DNA from: a virus
Direction: 5' to 3' (one strand)
DNA: 32,723 nucleotides
Virus record (IMG/VR): IMGVR_UViG_3300005532_000246
Span: 1-32,723 of that record
A program made the position numbers and the translations under genes. The notes under the pieces were generated by a model. The model searched no databases, was not told the origin of the DNA, and saw only the letters and a list, made by a program, of their open reading frames with translations. Numbering within the stretch: the stretch's first letter is position 1; each line of letters begins with the position of its first letter. Of the stretch, positions 7,213 through 12,980 are shown piece after piece.

Positions 7213-8171
7213 TACGTCCGCCACCAGACGCAGGAGGGGCGGAAGCCGCAAAAATGGCAAGCCCAAGGATGGGTGATCGCGCCAGGCCAGGCCGTGTCCG
7301 GCCCGTACTCGAGGTAGAGCAGCGTCATCTGCCGGACAACGCGCTGCAGCAGCTTCGTTGTCGTCTGGAGCGCCTGCTCGGACGGGTCGATCGCCAGCTG
7401 GGGCGCGTCGACCGGCGTCACCACCTGCGGGTCTTTCGTCTTGGCGGCGACGTGATACTCGACGCGCCGGCCTGTCTCAAGCTGGTAGAGGCGCGCCTGC
7501 AGCAGCCATTCCGGCTTGAGCTCGCGCTTCACCGCCTTCGCGGTCTTGTAGTCGACCACCAGGTCGAGCGAGTGGTAGTTGTCGTCCCACGGCGTGCCGT
7601 GCTCGCGCGTGCCGACGAGATCGATTCCGCCGACGAACGGAACCGGAACCCCGTCGATCATGGTGCGGAAGCGGTGCTCGACCGCCTCCGGCTGCAGCGT
7701 GGGGGCGACCTGCGTCCGGTAGAGGGCGGACAGGTCGGCGCCCTTCTTGCGGATCGTGTCCGGCTTCTCGCGCTCGTCCCAGACGACCTCGTTTACGCCG
7801 CCGTACCGCTCCAACTCCTGCTCCCAGCCGGCGTGGAACGCCTCGACGACCGCCTCGACCGCCAGATCCTCGTGCGTGTCGATCTTCTGGCGGAAGTTCG
7901 TCTCCTGCGCGAAGTGGAAGCCGGTGCCGAGGATCTGCGCGCCGCCCGGCCGCTCCTTCAGGCCGAGGATGTACCGCTGCCGGTACTGCTCCGGGCAGCG
8001 CATGAACATCGACACCTGTGTCGCGCTCAGGTGGTCGACGCCCGCGATCGGCCATGCCCCTGGAAGGCCACCAGAGCCGTTCTCGCGGCTTTCCGGAAGT
8101 AGGGCGACCGAATCCTCGGGTGGCGGTGCCTGGGGGCTCACGAGAGCCCCCAGGAAGTCGGCAGCGTCCAT
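7212..8171 (-). CDS. RecB/Cas4-type PD-(D/E)XK nuclease with Fe-S cysteines
   Basis: Protein of 319 residues. It begins the nuclease fold with LSATQVSMFMRCPEQYR and shows H86, D184 (GGIDL), D207-Y-K209 (VVDYKTAK) and QARLYQ (Q225, Y229), the RecB-family catalytic set. C59 plus a C-terminal cluster C305, C308, C314 (CHFCGFRPSC) match the four cysteines that hold a 4Fe-4S cluster in AddB and Cas4 nucleases. The likely role is 5' or 3' exonuclease trimming of DNA ends for recombination, paired with the ssDNA-binding protein encoded just before it. No cas1/cas2 or CRISPR array is present, so a CRISPR role is not supported. ATG start 8171, one base after the preceding stop. Confidence 0.86.
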   Translation of the reverse strand: MDAADFLGALVSPQAPPPEDSVALLPESRENGSGGLPGAWPIAGVDHLSATQVSMFMRCPEQYRQRYILGLKERPGGAQILGTGFHFAQETNFRQKIDTHEDLAVEAVVEAFHAGWEQELERYGGVNEVVWDEREKPDTIRKKGADLSALYRTQVAPTLQPEAVEHRFRTMIDGVPVPFVGGIDLVGTREHGTPWDDNYHSLDLVVDYKTAKAVKRELKPEWLLQARLYQLETGRRVEYHVAAKTKDPQVVTPVDAPQLAIDPSEQALQTTTKLLQRVVRQMTLLYLEYGPDTAWPGAITHPWACHFCGFRPSCVWWRT

Positions 8172-8172
8172 C

Positions 8173-8694
8173 TCAGAACTGAGCGGTCGCGGCCTGCGCC
8201 GGGGAGGAGGCGGCGCTACCTGCGGCGGACGAGCCGCCTTCGATGTAGCCGACGAACAGGTCGGCGATCGCGAACAGCTGCACCGGCGACGAGACGACGG
8301 CGATGCCGGCGGCGTGCGCCTCGATCGCGCGCGCGAGCGCAGCCGAGCGGTTGATCACCGCGCCGCGGCTGTCGCCGGCCGGGGCCGCCGCTGCGGCCTG
8401 CGGTGCGGCCACCTGTGGCGCCGCGACCTGGGCCGCCGGCGCGCCCTGTGCGGCCTCGATCGAGGTGAGGACGTTGTTCGTGCGTGTCTGCCCGTTGCGG
8501 TCGAGGCGATCCTGGGTCTCCCAGGTGATCGACACCGGCTGGTTGAGCAGTCCGTCCGCGATCTGCTGAAGCTCCGGCTTGAAGGTCTGGTACTTGTTGC
8601 CGCCAGCGTCCCTGTAGGCCTTCAGCACCCAGGGGCCGCTCTGGCCCTGGCCGGTCTTCACTTCGACGCCCGTCAGTGTGACCACCTGCTGCAT
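8173..8694 (-). CDS. OB-fold-like ssDNA-binding protein (putative)
   Basis: Protein of 173 residues and first gene of the leftward operon. The first 75 residues look like a beta-barrel (VVTLTGVEVKTG, GPWVLKAYRD, PVSITWETQD) as in small OB-fold proteins. A flexible Ala/Pro/Gln region (about 85-110) follows, then a helical C-terminal part ending in a low-complexity tail. This barrel-plus-disordered-tail plan and pairing with a RecB-like nuclease suggest an SSB or recombination mediator. The start is ATG 8694 because GGGAGGA lies nine bases upstream inside a start-associated motif; the frame is open further upstream but lacks a ribosome site. Family identity is not certain. Confidence 0.55.
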   Translation of the reverse strand: MQQVVTLTGVEVKTGQGQSGPWVLKAYRDAGGNKYQTFKPELQQIADGLLNQPVSITWETQDRLDRNGQTRTNNVLTSIEAAQGAPAAQVAAPQVAAPQAAAAAPAGDSRGAVINRSAALARAIEAHAAGIAVVSSPVQLFAIADLFVGYIEGGSSAAGSAASSPAQAATAQF

Positions 8695-8703
8695 GTCGGC
8701 GTT

Positions 8704-8728
8704 CCTCCCTACGGTCTGGTGAAGTCGC
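8704..8728 (-). promoter_or_regulatory. start-associated motif, copy A
   Basis: On the minus strand this reads GCGACTTCACC, spacer, ACCGTAGGGAGG, nine bases before the ATG at 8694. It is the most upstream copy of the motif in the replication operon and lies in non-coding DNA. Confidence 0.6.
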
Positions 8729-8895
8729 CAGCGCCACGTCGGAAGCGAAGTGGAAGCTGACTGGCAGAACCGTATCGGCCCGGTCGGACGGAGTAAATGG
8801 GCCACCTAGCCCAACTTCAACTTTGCCGATTGCGAGAGTTGAGGGCCGTGCCGTCAGGAGGGCGTAGGGTTGCCTCCGGAGCACCCAATACACTT

Positions 8896-8915
8896 CCCCC
8901 CGGCCCTCCGGGGGG
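8896..8915. repeat. GC-rich hairpin
   Basis: A perfect 8-bp stem (CCCCCCGG with CCGGGGGG) with a CCCT loop. No T tract follows on either strand, so it is more likely an RNA structure in the leader of the leftward operon, or an attenuator, than a simple terminator. Confidence 0.5.
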
Positions 8916-8920
8916 TGTGA

Positions 8921-8989
8921 AGGTCCTTGTATGTATGTAGGTCCTTCAGAGGTTAAATACTCTCTAAGGAGAAGTTCTTAAGGACCTAC
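8921..8989. repeat. operator-like AGGTCCTT repeats
   Basis: AGGTCCTT occurs at 8921-8928 and 8939-8946 in the same direction and in inverted form at 8980-8987. The last two form a 10-bp perfect inverted repeat (GTAGGTCCTT 8937-8946, AAGGACCTAC 8980-8989). Placement before a repressor-like gene suggests operators for the XRE protein or another phage regulator. Confidence 0.5.
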
Positions 8990-9033
8990 ACTAACCTTCT
9001 GGTCTAGATACGAGCCGACCGCTCGCTCAGGCG

Positions 9034-9062
9034 TTGACCTTCCGATGGGCTTCGTGTACGGT
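9034..9062 (+). promoter_or_regulatory. rightward promoter of the repressor gene
   Basis: TTGACC at 9034-9039 and TACGGT at 9057-9062 are separated by 17 bases, a textbook spacing for the housekeeping sigma factor of high-GC bacteria. Transcription would start near 9069, giving a leader of about 50 bases before the TTG at 9120. The GTTAAC site at 9064-9069 sits on the start point and could be an operator. Confidence 0.65.
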
Positions 9063-9119
9063 CGTTAACGCGGGATCGTGTTAACGATCAAGACAACTCT
9101 TCGGGAAGGGGAACTCGGC

Positions 9120-9458
9120 TTGGACGGGACAGCTGCGGACGACGACTACCGGATCGAGGTCGGCCGTCGGATAGCCCAAGCTCGTAAAGAAGCCCAGATG
9201 AGGCAGGAGGACCTCGCCAGAGAGCTCGGGGTGAGCGTCCGCACGATCTACGCGTATGAGTCCGGAGAGACGCCTCCCCACCGGAACCTTCGCCAGATCG
9301 CGGACATCCTCGGCCGCCCCGTTGACTGGTTCCGTGATGAACCAGAACTCGCGGTCGACCTAGCCGACATCCGGGAGGCCGCTGCCGAGACGGTCGCGCT
9401 CCTGCGCGAGATCCGCGAGGAGGTTCGCGGCCTGCGGGCCGATCTGAAGCTGGCCTAG
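9120..9458 (+). CDS. XRE-family repressor-like regulator
   Basis: Protein of 112 residues. An XRE/Cro-C1 helix-turn-helix spans about residues 12-72, with the core RQEDLARELGVSVRTIYAYE and the usual PVDWF end. A coiled coil follows (about 78-110, LADIREAAAETVALLREIRE) that should drive dimerisation. It likely binds operators in the adjacent control region and decides between leftward and rightward transcription. The start is set at TTG 9120 because GGAAGGGG lies eight bases upstream. A longer frame from GTG 9078 would begin within about nine bases of the predicted transcription start and would be leaderless, so it stays possible. No peptidase domain is present, so control by RecA-type self-cleavage is not expected. 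Confidence 0.8.
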   Translation: MDGTAADDDYRIEVGRRIAQARKEAQMRQEDLARELGVSVRTIYAYESGETPPHRNLRQIADILGRPVDWFRDEPELAVDLADIREAAAETVALLREIREEVRGLRADLKLA

Positions 9459-9463
9459 ACCCT

Positions 9464-9487
9464 CCCTCGGCACGGGCCTCTACGGTG
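9464..9487 (+). promoter_or_regulatory. repeated promoter cassette, copy 1
   Basis: A 24-base block beginning CCCTCGG and ending CTCTACGGTG recurs at 15659-15682 with two mismatches. TACGGT at 9481-9486 fits a -10 box. The GTG start at 9495 lies eight bases downstream, about where transcription should begin. The following gene has no ribosome site, which suggests leaderless expression. Confidence 0.6.
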
Positions 9488-9494
9488 CCCGGCC

Positions 9495-10298
9495 GTGACT
9501 CCCGCCGAGCGTCGCCGCGAGAACGTCCGCATCCTGCTTCGGACGCTGAACGAGCCGTACAGCCCGAAGTCCTCGCGGCCGCTCGCCGAAAGCGGACTCG
9601 CCCCTTCCCGCTTCATCCCCTGCCCCGACTGCCGCCACAACCGGCGCGTCGGACGCGGCTGCCTCGCCTGCGACGGACGCGGCTACCGTCCTCGCCGCAA
9701 GGGCGATCCGGAGGTCGACGGCTACGCCGCCAAGCCGGTGACGGTCGAGCCGAAGCCGCGCGTCTCGCCGATGTCGCCGGCGCGCCTCGACGCCGCGCTC
9801 GCCGCCGTCACTCGCAACCTGCTCGCCTACGACGGCCTGATCGACCCGTACGAGGCCGAGGGATGGGAGCGGGAAGTCGAGGCCCGCAACCGCAGCGGCT
9901 CCTACCAGGCGCTCGAGCGGGCACTTGACCGGATGCAGCTAGAGATCCCGCTCGGCCGTTCGTTCATCACCTGGGTCTACTTCAGCGGCCTAGCGCCGCG
10001 CCTGAACGCCGCCGGCCGCCACCTCGACGACCTGCTCGTCGACTGGCTCGCGGCGCGGATGCCGGGGAAGATCTGGATCCCGAAGCCCTACTTCGACGCG
10101 CAGCAGGCCGAGCGCGCGCAGCGGGTGCGCGAGCTTTTGGCCGCCGGCTGGGAGGAGGACGCGATCTGCGCCGAGGTGGGGGTGAGCCGGAAGCTGGTAC
10201 GCGCCGAAGCTGCTGCTACACTTCGGGTGTCGTCAACGACCCGTGCCGGCAACGGTGAAGCGCCGGTGAGACAGAGCCTTGGCGCTAGCCATGCCTGA
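9495..10298 (+). CDS. zinc-ribbon and HTH protein, unknown function
   Basis: Protein of 267 residues. C43, C46, C56 and C59 (CPDC and CLACDGRGY) form a DnaJ-like zinc-ribbon pattern. The middle (about 95-190) is helical. The C-terminal region around residues 208-240, RELLAAGWEEDAICAEVGVS then RKLVRAEA, is a clear helix-turn-helix. The combination suggests a DNA-binding regulator of the rightward operon. The start is GTG 9495, directly after a TACGGT promoter and without a Shine-Dalgarno. It follows the repressor gene by 36 bases. No named family is recognised. Confidence 0.7.
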   Translation: MTPAERRRENVRILLRTLNEPYSPKSSRPLAESGLAPSRFIPCPDCRHNRRVGRGCLACDGRGYRPRRKGDPEVDGYAAKPVTVEPKPRVSPMSPARLDAALAAVTRNLLAYDGLIDPYEAEGWEREVEARNRSGSYQALERALDRMQLEIPLGRSFITWVYFSGLAPRLNAAGRHLDDLLVDWLAARMPGKIWIPKPYFDAQQAERAQRVRELLAAGWEEDAICAEVGVSRKLVRAEAAATLRVSSTTRAGNGEAPVRQSLGASHA

Positions 10299-10647
10299 AA
10301 TCGGACGCGGCCACACGGATCTGGGGCAGAAGACGGTTTCGTGGCGCGGCGTTAGCGCCGTCTACAGCGTCGCGGAGTGCGACATCATGCGGGCGCTACC
10401 CCCACGCGAGGCCGCGATCGTGCACGAGCTCAAGGCGCTCTTTGGCGGGGAGATCCTCGACCCTGGCGAGCCAGTCGCCGCTCAGGACCGGCCGCCCGAG
10501 CGCCTTCCAGAACCGGCGGCCGTAGCATCCATCCCCACCCTTGCCCGCAAACGCGGCGAGCCACTACCCGGCCAGACGGCCCTAGGAGTCGACGTTGGCG
10601 CTTCCCTCCGATACTCCGAGCCCGCTGCAGGCGCAGGCGGCCGATAG
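10279..10647 (+). CDS. hypothetical protein
   Basis: Protein of up to 122 residues, not recognised. The centre (VAECDIMRALPPREAAIVHE then LKALFGG) is helical; the C-terminal half is Pro/Ala/Gly-rich and probably unstructured. The frame opens with TTG 10279, with an ATG at 10291 as alternative; both overlap the upstream gene end. Ribosome sites are poor for either, and the end overlaps the next gene by 53 bases. It is a plausible but not a sure gene. Confidence 0.45.
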   Translation: MALAMPEIGRGHTDLGQKTVSWRGVSAVYSVAECDIMRALPPREAAIVHELKALFGGEILDPGEPVAAQDRPPERLPEPAAVASIPTLARKRGEPLPGQTALGVDVGASLRYSEPAAGAGGR

Positions 10648-11086
10648 GTTCGCGAATCAGCGGATGGCGCAGATGGTTCGCGCCGGCCTGCTAGCCGCCG
10701 TCCCTCACACCGCCGACCCGGCAGCCGCTTGGCGCCAGATGTCGGCCGGGTTCGCCTCTCACCCCGACCAGTTGCAGGAGTTCCTTGCTGCGGGCCATTC
10801 GCCGCAGCTGGCCTCCGAGCACGGGGCGGGCGCTGGTGCCGCCACCCCCGCGATCGCGCCCGCCACGACATCGGCGGCCGCGCCGCTCAACGTGCACCTT
10901 CCCGCAACGCTGCTCGCCGGTCCGTCCGCGATCGGCGACGCGCTCCACGGAAACCCTGGCGGCGCGCCAGTGCATCCCGCGTTTCAGGCCGCCGCCCAGG
11001 TGATCGCGCACCTGCAGACGCTCGCGCAGCAAGTGGCGAGCCGGGCGCACCAGATCGCCGATACCGACTACCAGCGCGGCCTGTAA
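10595..11086 (+). CDS. hypothetical Ala-rich protein
   Basis: Protein of 163 residues, not recognised. It has an N-terminal helical part (QAADRFANQRMAQMVRAGLL), a low-complexity Ala/Gly/Thr/Pro middle (about 75-105) and a C-terminal helix (AAAQVIAHLQTLAQQVASRA). TTG 10595 is chosen because AGGAG lies six bases upstream. It ends the short rightward operon, ten bases before a bidirectional terminator. The composition resembles phage structural or internal proteins, but the position next to regulators gives no clear role. Confidence 0.6.
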   Translation: MALPSDTPSPLQAQAADRFANQRMAQMVRAGLLAAVPHTADPAAAWRQMSAGFASHPDQLQEFLAAGHSPQLASEHGAGAGAATPAIAPATTSAAAPLNVHLPATLLAGPSAIGDALHGNPGGAPVHPAFQAAAQVIAHLQTLAQQVASRAHQIADTDYQRGL

Positions 11087-11096
11087 GAGAAACAAA

Positions 11097-11130
11097 AGGG
11101 CCGCCCCCCGTTTGCTCGGGAAACGGCCCT
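11097..11130. terminator. bidirectional terminator
   Basis: An AGGGCCG (11097-11103) and CGGCCCT (11124-11130) stem with internal GTTT/AAAC pairing. On the plus strand it is followed by CGTTTTCGTT and on the minus strand by TTTTGTTT. It separates two convergent operons, ending at 11086 (plus) and 11147 (minus), exactly where a two-way terminator is expected. Confidence 0.8.
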
Positions 11131-11146
11131 CGTTTTCGTTCCGGGA

Positions 11147-12055
11147 CTACCCCACCGGGTCGCCCTGCCGGTCGACCTCCTCAACCACCCGCAACTCGCG
11201 CGCCTTCACCTTGTCGTCGATCACAACCAGATCGGTGAGGCGGGCCTTGACCAGCACGTAGCGCGTCGCGCCGCTGTTGTACGTCGCCGCCATCGCAGGA
11301 CTCGGCGACGCGTGCAGGCCACCACCGCAGACCGGATCCGGGTTGAAGTCGGGAGCCTTCTGCTTCGTGCCGGGTGTGTAGAAGATCCCGGCGGCTCGCG
11401 CCTTCGGCGTTGACAGGTCGTCGTCGACTGCCTTGTAGAGCGTCGCGAAGCCGCGCCGCACCTCGACGCCGTGATACTCGCACCACTCGGCCGGCGACAT
11501 GTCAAGGACATCGGGTACGTCGATGACTACGCCGCCCTTGACCGTCCCGCTGTGTCCGGGCGTCCGGTGTAGCGCGGCGTACTTCGACGCCTCGGCGTGC
11601 GAGTAGCCCCAGAGCACGGCGTGCGAGGAGCCCCTGAGCACGGCGTGCGAGGAGTCCCTGAGCACGGCGTGCGAGGAGCCCGAGAGCTCGGCGTGCGAGG
11701 AGTCCCTGAGCGCGGCGTGCGAGGAGCCCCAGAGCACGGCGTGCGAGTAGCCCCAGAGCACGGCGTGCGAGTAGCCCCAGAGCACGGCGTGCGAGGAGTC
11801 CCAGAGCTCGGCGTGCGAGTAGCCCCAGAGCACGGCGTGCGAGGAGTCCCTGAGCACGGCGTGCGAGGAGTCCCTGAGCTCGGCGTGCGAGGAGTCCCTG
11901 AGCACGGCGTGCGAGGAGCCCCTGAGCACGATGTCTTGCGCGTTGCGCACTACCAACGGCGCAGTGCGTGTGCCGCCGAGTACGACGATCGGTTCGTTGG
12001 GGGGGCGCTTCTTTAGGGCCGCGTCGAGTTCGGCCTGTGTCTTGACCTCAATCAC
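11147..12055 (-). CDS. octapeptide-repeat protein with conserved C-terminal domain
   Basis: Protein of 302 residues. A short N-terminal region (1-46, TQAELDAALKKRPPNEPIVV) leads into 13 exact-length octapeptide repeats (47-150) of the form SSHAVLRD / YSHAVLWG. Position 3 is always His and position 6 nearly always Leu, as expected of a stacked beta-helix solenoid. The C-terminal domain (about 175-302) contains FATLYKAVDDD and VCGGGLHASPSP, which resembles a domain seen in many actinophage accessory proteins. Function is unknown; a DNA-mimic or adaptor role for the solenoid is speculation. The GTG at 12055 overlaps the zinc-finger gene stop and uses AAAGGAGA as ribosome site. Repeat number is likely to vary between strains. 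Confidence 0.8.
   Translation of the reverse strand: MIEVKTQAELDAALKKRPPNEPIVVLGGTRTAPLVVRNAQDIVLRGSSHAVLRDSSHAELRDSSHAVLRDSSHAVLWGYSHAELWDSSHAVLWGYSHAVLWGYSHAVLWGSSHAALRDSSHAELSGSSHAVLRDSSHAVLRGSSHAVLWGYSHAEASKYAALHRTPGHSGTVKGGVVIDVPDVLDMSPAEWCEYHGVEVRRGFATLYKAVDDDLSTPKARAAGIFYTPGTKQKAPDFNPDPVCGGGLHASPSPAMAATYNSGATRYVLVKARLTDLVVIDDKVKARELRVVEEVDRQGDPVG
11606..11917 (-). repeat. 24-bp tandem repeat, 13 units
   Basis: Thirteen in-frame 24-bp units encode the octapeptide solenoid. Units differ mostly as whole blocks: RD versus WG at the end and S versus Y at the start, suggesting shuffling by slippage or recombination. As the period is a multiple of three, the opposite strand is also open throughout, giving a spurious repetitive frame. 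Confidence 0.9.
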
Positions 12056-12297
12056 TTGAGGGTCTCCTTTCGGTAGGTGAAGCCCTGACGGGCCGCTTGC
12101 GCGGGCGACGCCCGTAGGACCGCCATTTCCTTCTTGGCGGCCTCGGCGGCTAGCACGGCGTCTCGGCTGTGTCTGCGGGCGTGGCGCCGTAGGAGCGTCT
12201 CACGTGTCGCCGGCGATGCTGTGTGCCCGCACCAGATGCAGCGAAGCTCAATCGTCCCGCGCTGAACGAGGTGGTCGAATCCGTACTTGTCAGGCAT
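12052..12297 (-). CDS. C2H2-type zinc-finger protein
   Basis: Protein of 81 residues with CIWC followed by RRHARRH, a Cys2-His2-like spacing (C-x2-C-x13-H-x4-H) typical of small nucleic-acid-binding fingers. The rest is helical and basic/alanine-rich (SRDAVLAAEAAKKEMAVLRA). It may bind DNA or RNA and act as a regulator. ATG 12297 has GGAGGA upstream and overlaps the preceding gene by 8 bases. Its last codons carry a start-associated motif used by the next gene, with which it overlaps by four bases. Confidence 0.72.
   Translation of the reverse strand: MPDKYGFDHLVQRGTIELRCIWCGHTASPATRETLLRRHARRHSRDAVLAAEAAKKEMAVLRASPAQAARQGFTYRKETLK
12062..12089 (-). promoter_or_regulatory. start-associated motif, copy D
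   Basis: On the minus strand CAGGGCTTCACCTACCGAAA runs into GGAG, upstream of GTG 12055. It lies inside the zinc-finger gene, coding for GFTYRKE, so the motif and protein sequence overlap. Confidence 0.65.
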
Positions 12298-12427
12298 CGG
12301 ATTCCTCCGCGGCTTCCGGCTCGGGCGGCTCCAGGGAGTCGCAGTAGTCGGCGAACGTCTTCCGTTCGTGGTTGAGACTTGCCGACCAGCCGAGCAGTAG
12401 GTTTGCGTCGAAGAGGCGGTCGTCCAT
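12290..12427 (-). CDS. hypothetical micro-protein
   Basis: Protein of 45 residues starting MDDRLFDANLLLGW and ending in an acidic tail (EPPEPEAAEESDA). Not recognised. ATG 12427 follows the upstream stop by two bases, and its end overlaps the zinc-finger start by eight bases. This unbroken packing and the acidic-tail composition support it as a real gene despite its size. Confidence 0.5.
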   Translation of the reverse strand: MDDRLFDANLLLGWSASLNHERKTFADYCDSLEPPEPEAAEESDA

Positions 12428-12429
12428 CG

Positions 12430-12624
12430 CTAGTTGACCTCCTCGCCGTGGATGCGGAACGTGTGCCCGGCGAAGTCGCGAAGCTCGAACGTCGCGCCGC
12501 TGGCGGACAGCCTGACGATGTGACGGCCCGCGCGCTCCTTCAGGCGCTTGCGCGCCGTCGCGATGTGCGCGGTGACGGCGACAAGGTGCTGTTGCCCGTC
12601 GATGATGACGTAGCTGTGATCCAC
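12430..12624 (-). CDS. hypothetical small protein
   Basis: Protein of 64 residues, probably beta-rich (SYVIIDGQQHLVAVTAH then a helix TARKRLKERA and strands RHIVRLSASGATFELRD). It has the look of a small SH3- or barrel-like fold but no known family is seen. The GTG at 12624 is fixed by AGGAGG eight bases upstream, part of a start-associated motif. The open frame further upstream runs through the hairpin region and is not coding. Confidence 0.62.
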   Translation of the reverse strand: MDHSYVIIDGQQHLVAVTAHIATARKRLKERAGRHIVRLSASGATFELRDFAGHTFRIHGEEVN

Positions 12625-12631
12625 CCTGGTT

Positions 12632-12660
12632 TCCTCCTTCGGTGGTGGGTGAAGCCCTGA
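12632..12660 (-). promoter_or_regulatory. start-associated motif, copy E
   Basis: The minus strand carries TCAGGGCTTCACCCACCACC followed by GAAGGAGG, nearly identical to copy F. The motif follows a 13-bp hairpin directly and precedes the GTG at 12624. Confidence 0.75.
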
Positions 12661-12703
12661 CCCTCCCGGCGCGGGGAGGGGAACTGGGATCGCGCCGGGA
12701 GGG
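12661..12703. repeat. 13-bp perfect hairpin
   Basis: CCCTCCCGGCGCG at 12661-12673 pairs perfectly with 12691-12703. Without a T tract it is not a classical terminator, but it lies directly before a start-associated motif on the minus strand, between two leftward genes. Confidence 0.7.
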
Positions 12704-12736
12704 TTCGCGTTCACACGGCGGGTGTAAACGCGAACC
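12702..12736. repeat. 15-bp hairpin downstream of the 58-residue gene
   Basis: GGTTCGCGTTCACAC (12702-12716) pairs with GTGTAAACGCGAACC (12722-12736) with a single mismatch and a five-base loop. It starts six bases after the leftward gene ending at 12743 and overlaps the next hairpin by two bases. It is probably a terminator or mRNA 3' end stabiliser. Confidence 0.65.
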
Positions 12737-12742
12737 GTGCGC

Positions 12743-12919
12743 CTAGGGCGCGAGATCTACGCGGTGCGGCCAGACGCGCCAGGCGTCGAAAGACTGAGGC
12801 CACGACTCTTCGCCGTGGTAGGGGCAGTCGGGGCGGGCGTCGTCTTCGTCGCAGGGACAGACGAGCTCGGCTGCACGCTCGCGCGCCGCCCGGATCCGCT
12901 CGCAGGCGGTCGGTTTCAT
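12743..12919 (-). CDS. small Cys-rich protein
   Basis: Protein of 58 residues: MKPTACERIRAARERAAEL, then CPCDEDDARPDCPYHGEE, then a Trp-rich end. The cluster C21, C23, C32 with H35 could bind zinc. The ATG at 12919 has AAGGAGG upstream within start-associated motif copy F, which makes it a convincing gene despite its length. It stands alone between two hairpins, like a single-gene cassette. Function unknown. Confidence 0.62.
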   Translation of the reverse strand: MKPTACERIRAARERAAELVCPCDEDDARPDCPYHGEESWPQSFDAWRVWPHRVDLAP

Positions 12920-12924
12920 GGGAA

Positions 12925-12952
12925 TCCTCCTTAGTGGTGGGTGAAGCCCTGA
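12925..12952 (-). promoter_or_regulatory. start-associated motif, copy F
   Basis: The minus strand carries TCAGGGCTTCACCCACCAC followed by TAAGGAGG and the ATG at 12919. It directly follows a 12-bp hairpin (12952-12980). Confidence 0.75.
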
Positions 12953-12980
12953 GGGGCCGCGCCCAGAAGGCGCGGCCCCT
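12952..12980. repeat. 12-bp perfect hairpin
   Basis: AGGGGCCGCGCC (12952-12963) and GGCGCGGCCCCT (12969-12980) with a five-base loop. It abuts motif copy F on the minus strand, the same hairpin-then-motif order as copy E. Confidence 0.7.

Larger units (their letters stand above)
8729..9119. promoter_or_regulatory. divergent control region
   Basis: About 390 bases without a convincing gene between the leftward replication operon and the rightward repressor gene. It holds a GC hairpin (8896-8915), three AGGTCCTT-type repeats (8921-8989), an A/T-richer stretch around 8951-8985, a rightward promoter (9034-9062) and two GTTAAC sites (9064-9069 and 9079-9084). A leftward promoter is expected here, but no box stands out. 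It is the most likely genetic switch of this phage. Confidence 0.6.

Noticed and set aside
7212-8171. Evidence for a CRISPR-Cas system because of the Cas4-like nuclease
   Set aside because: No repeat-spacer array and no other cas genes are present in the window; the context is phage recombination.
8305-8569. Plus-strand frame within the SSB-like gene
   Set aside because: It is antisense to the SSB-like gene, Ala/Arg-rich, and lacks a ribosome site.
11597-12016. Repetitive plus-strand frame opposite the octapeptide-repeat gene
   Set aside because: The 24-bp period keeps every frame open. The minus-strand product has a structured C-terminal domain, a ribosome site and operon context; the plus-strand one has none.
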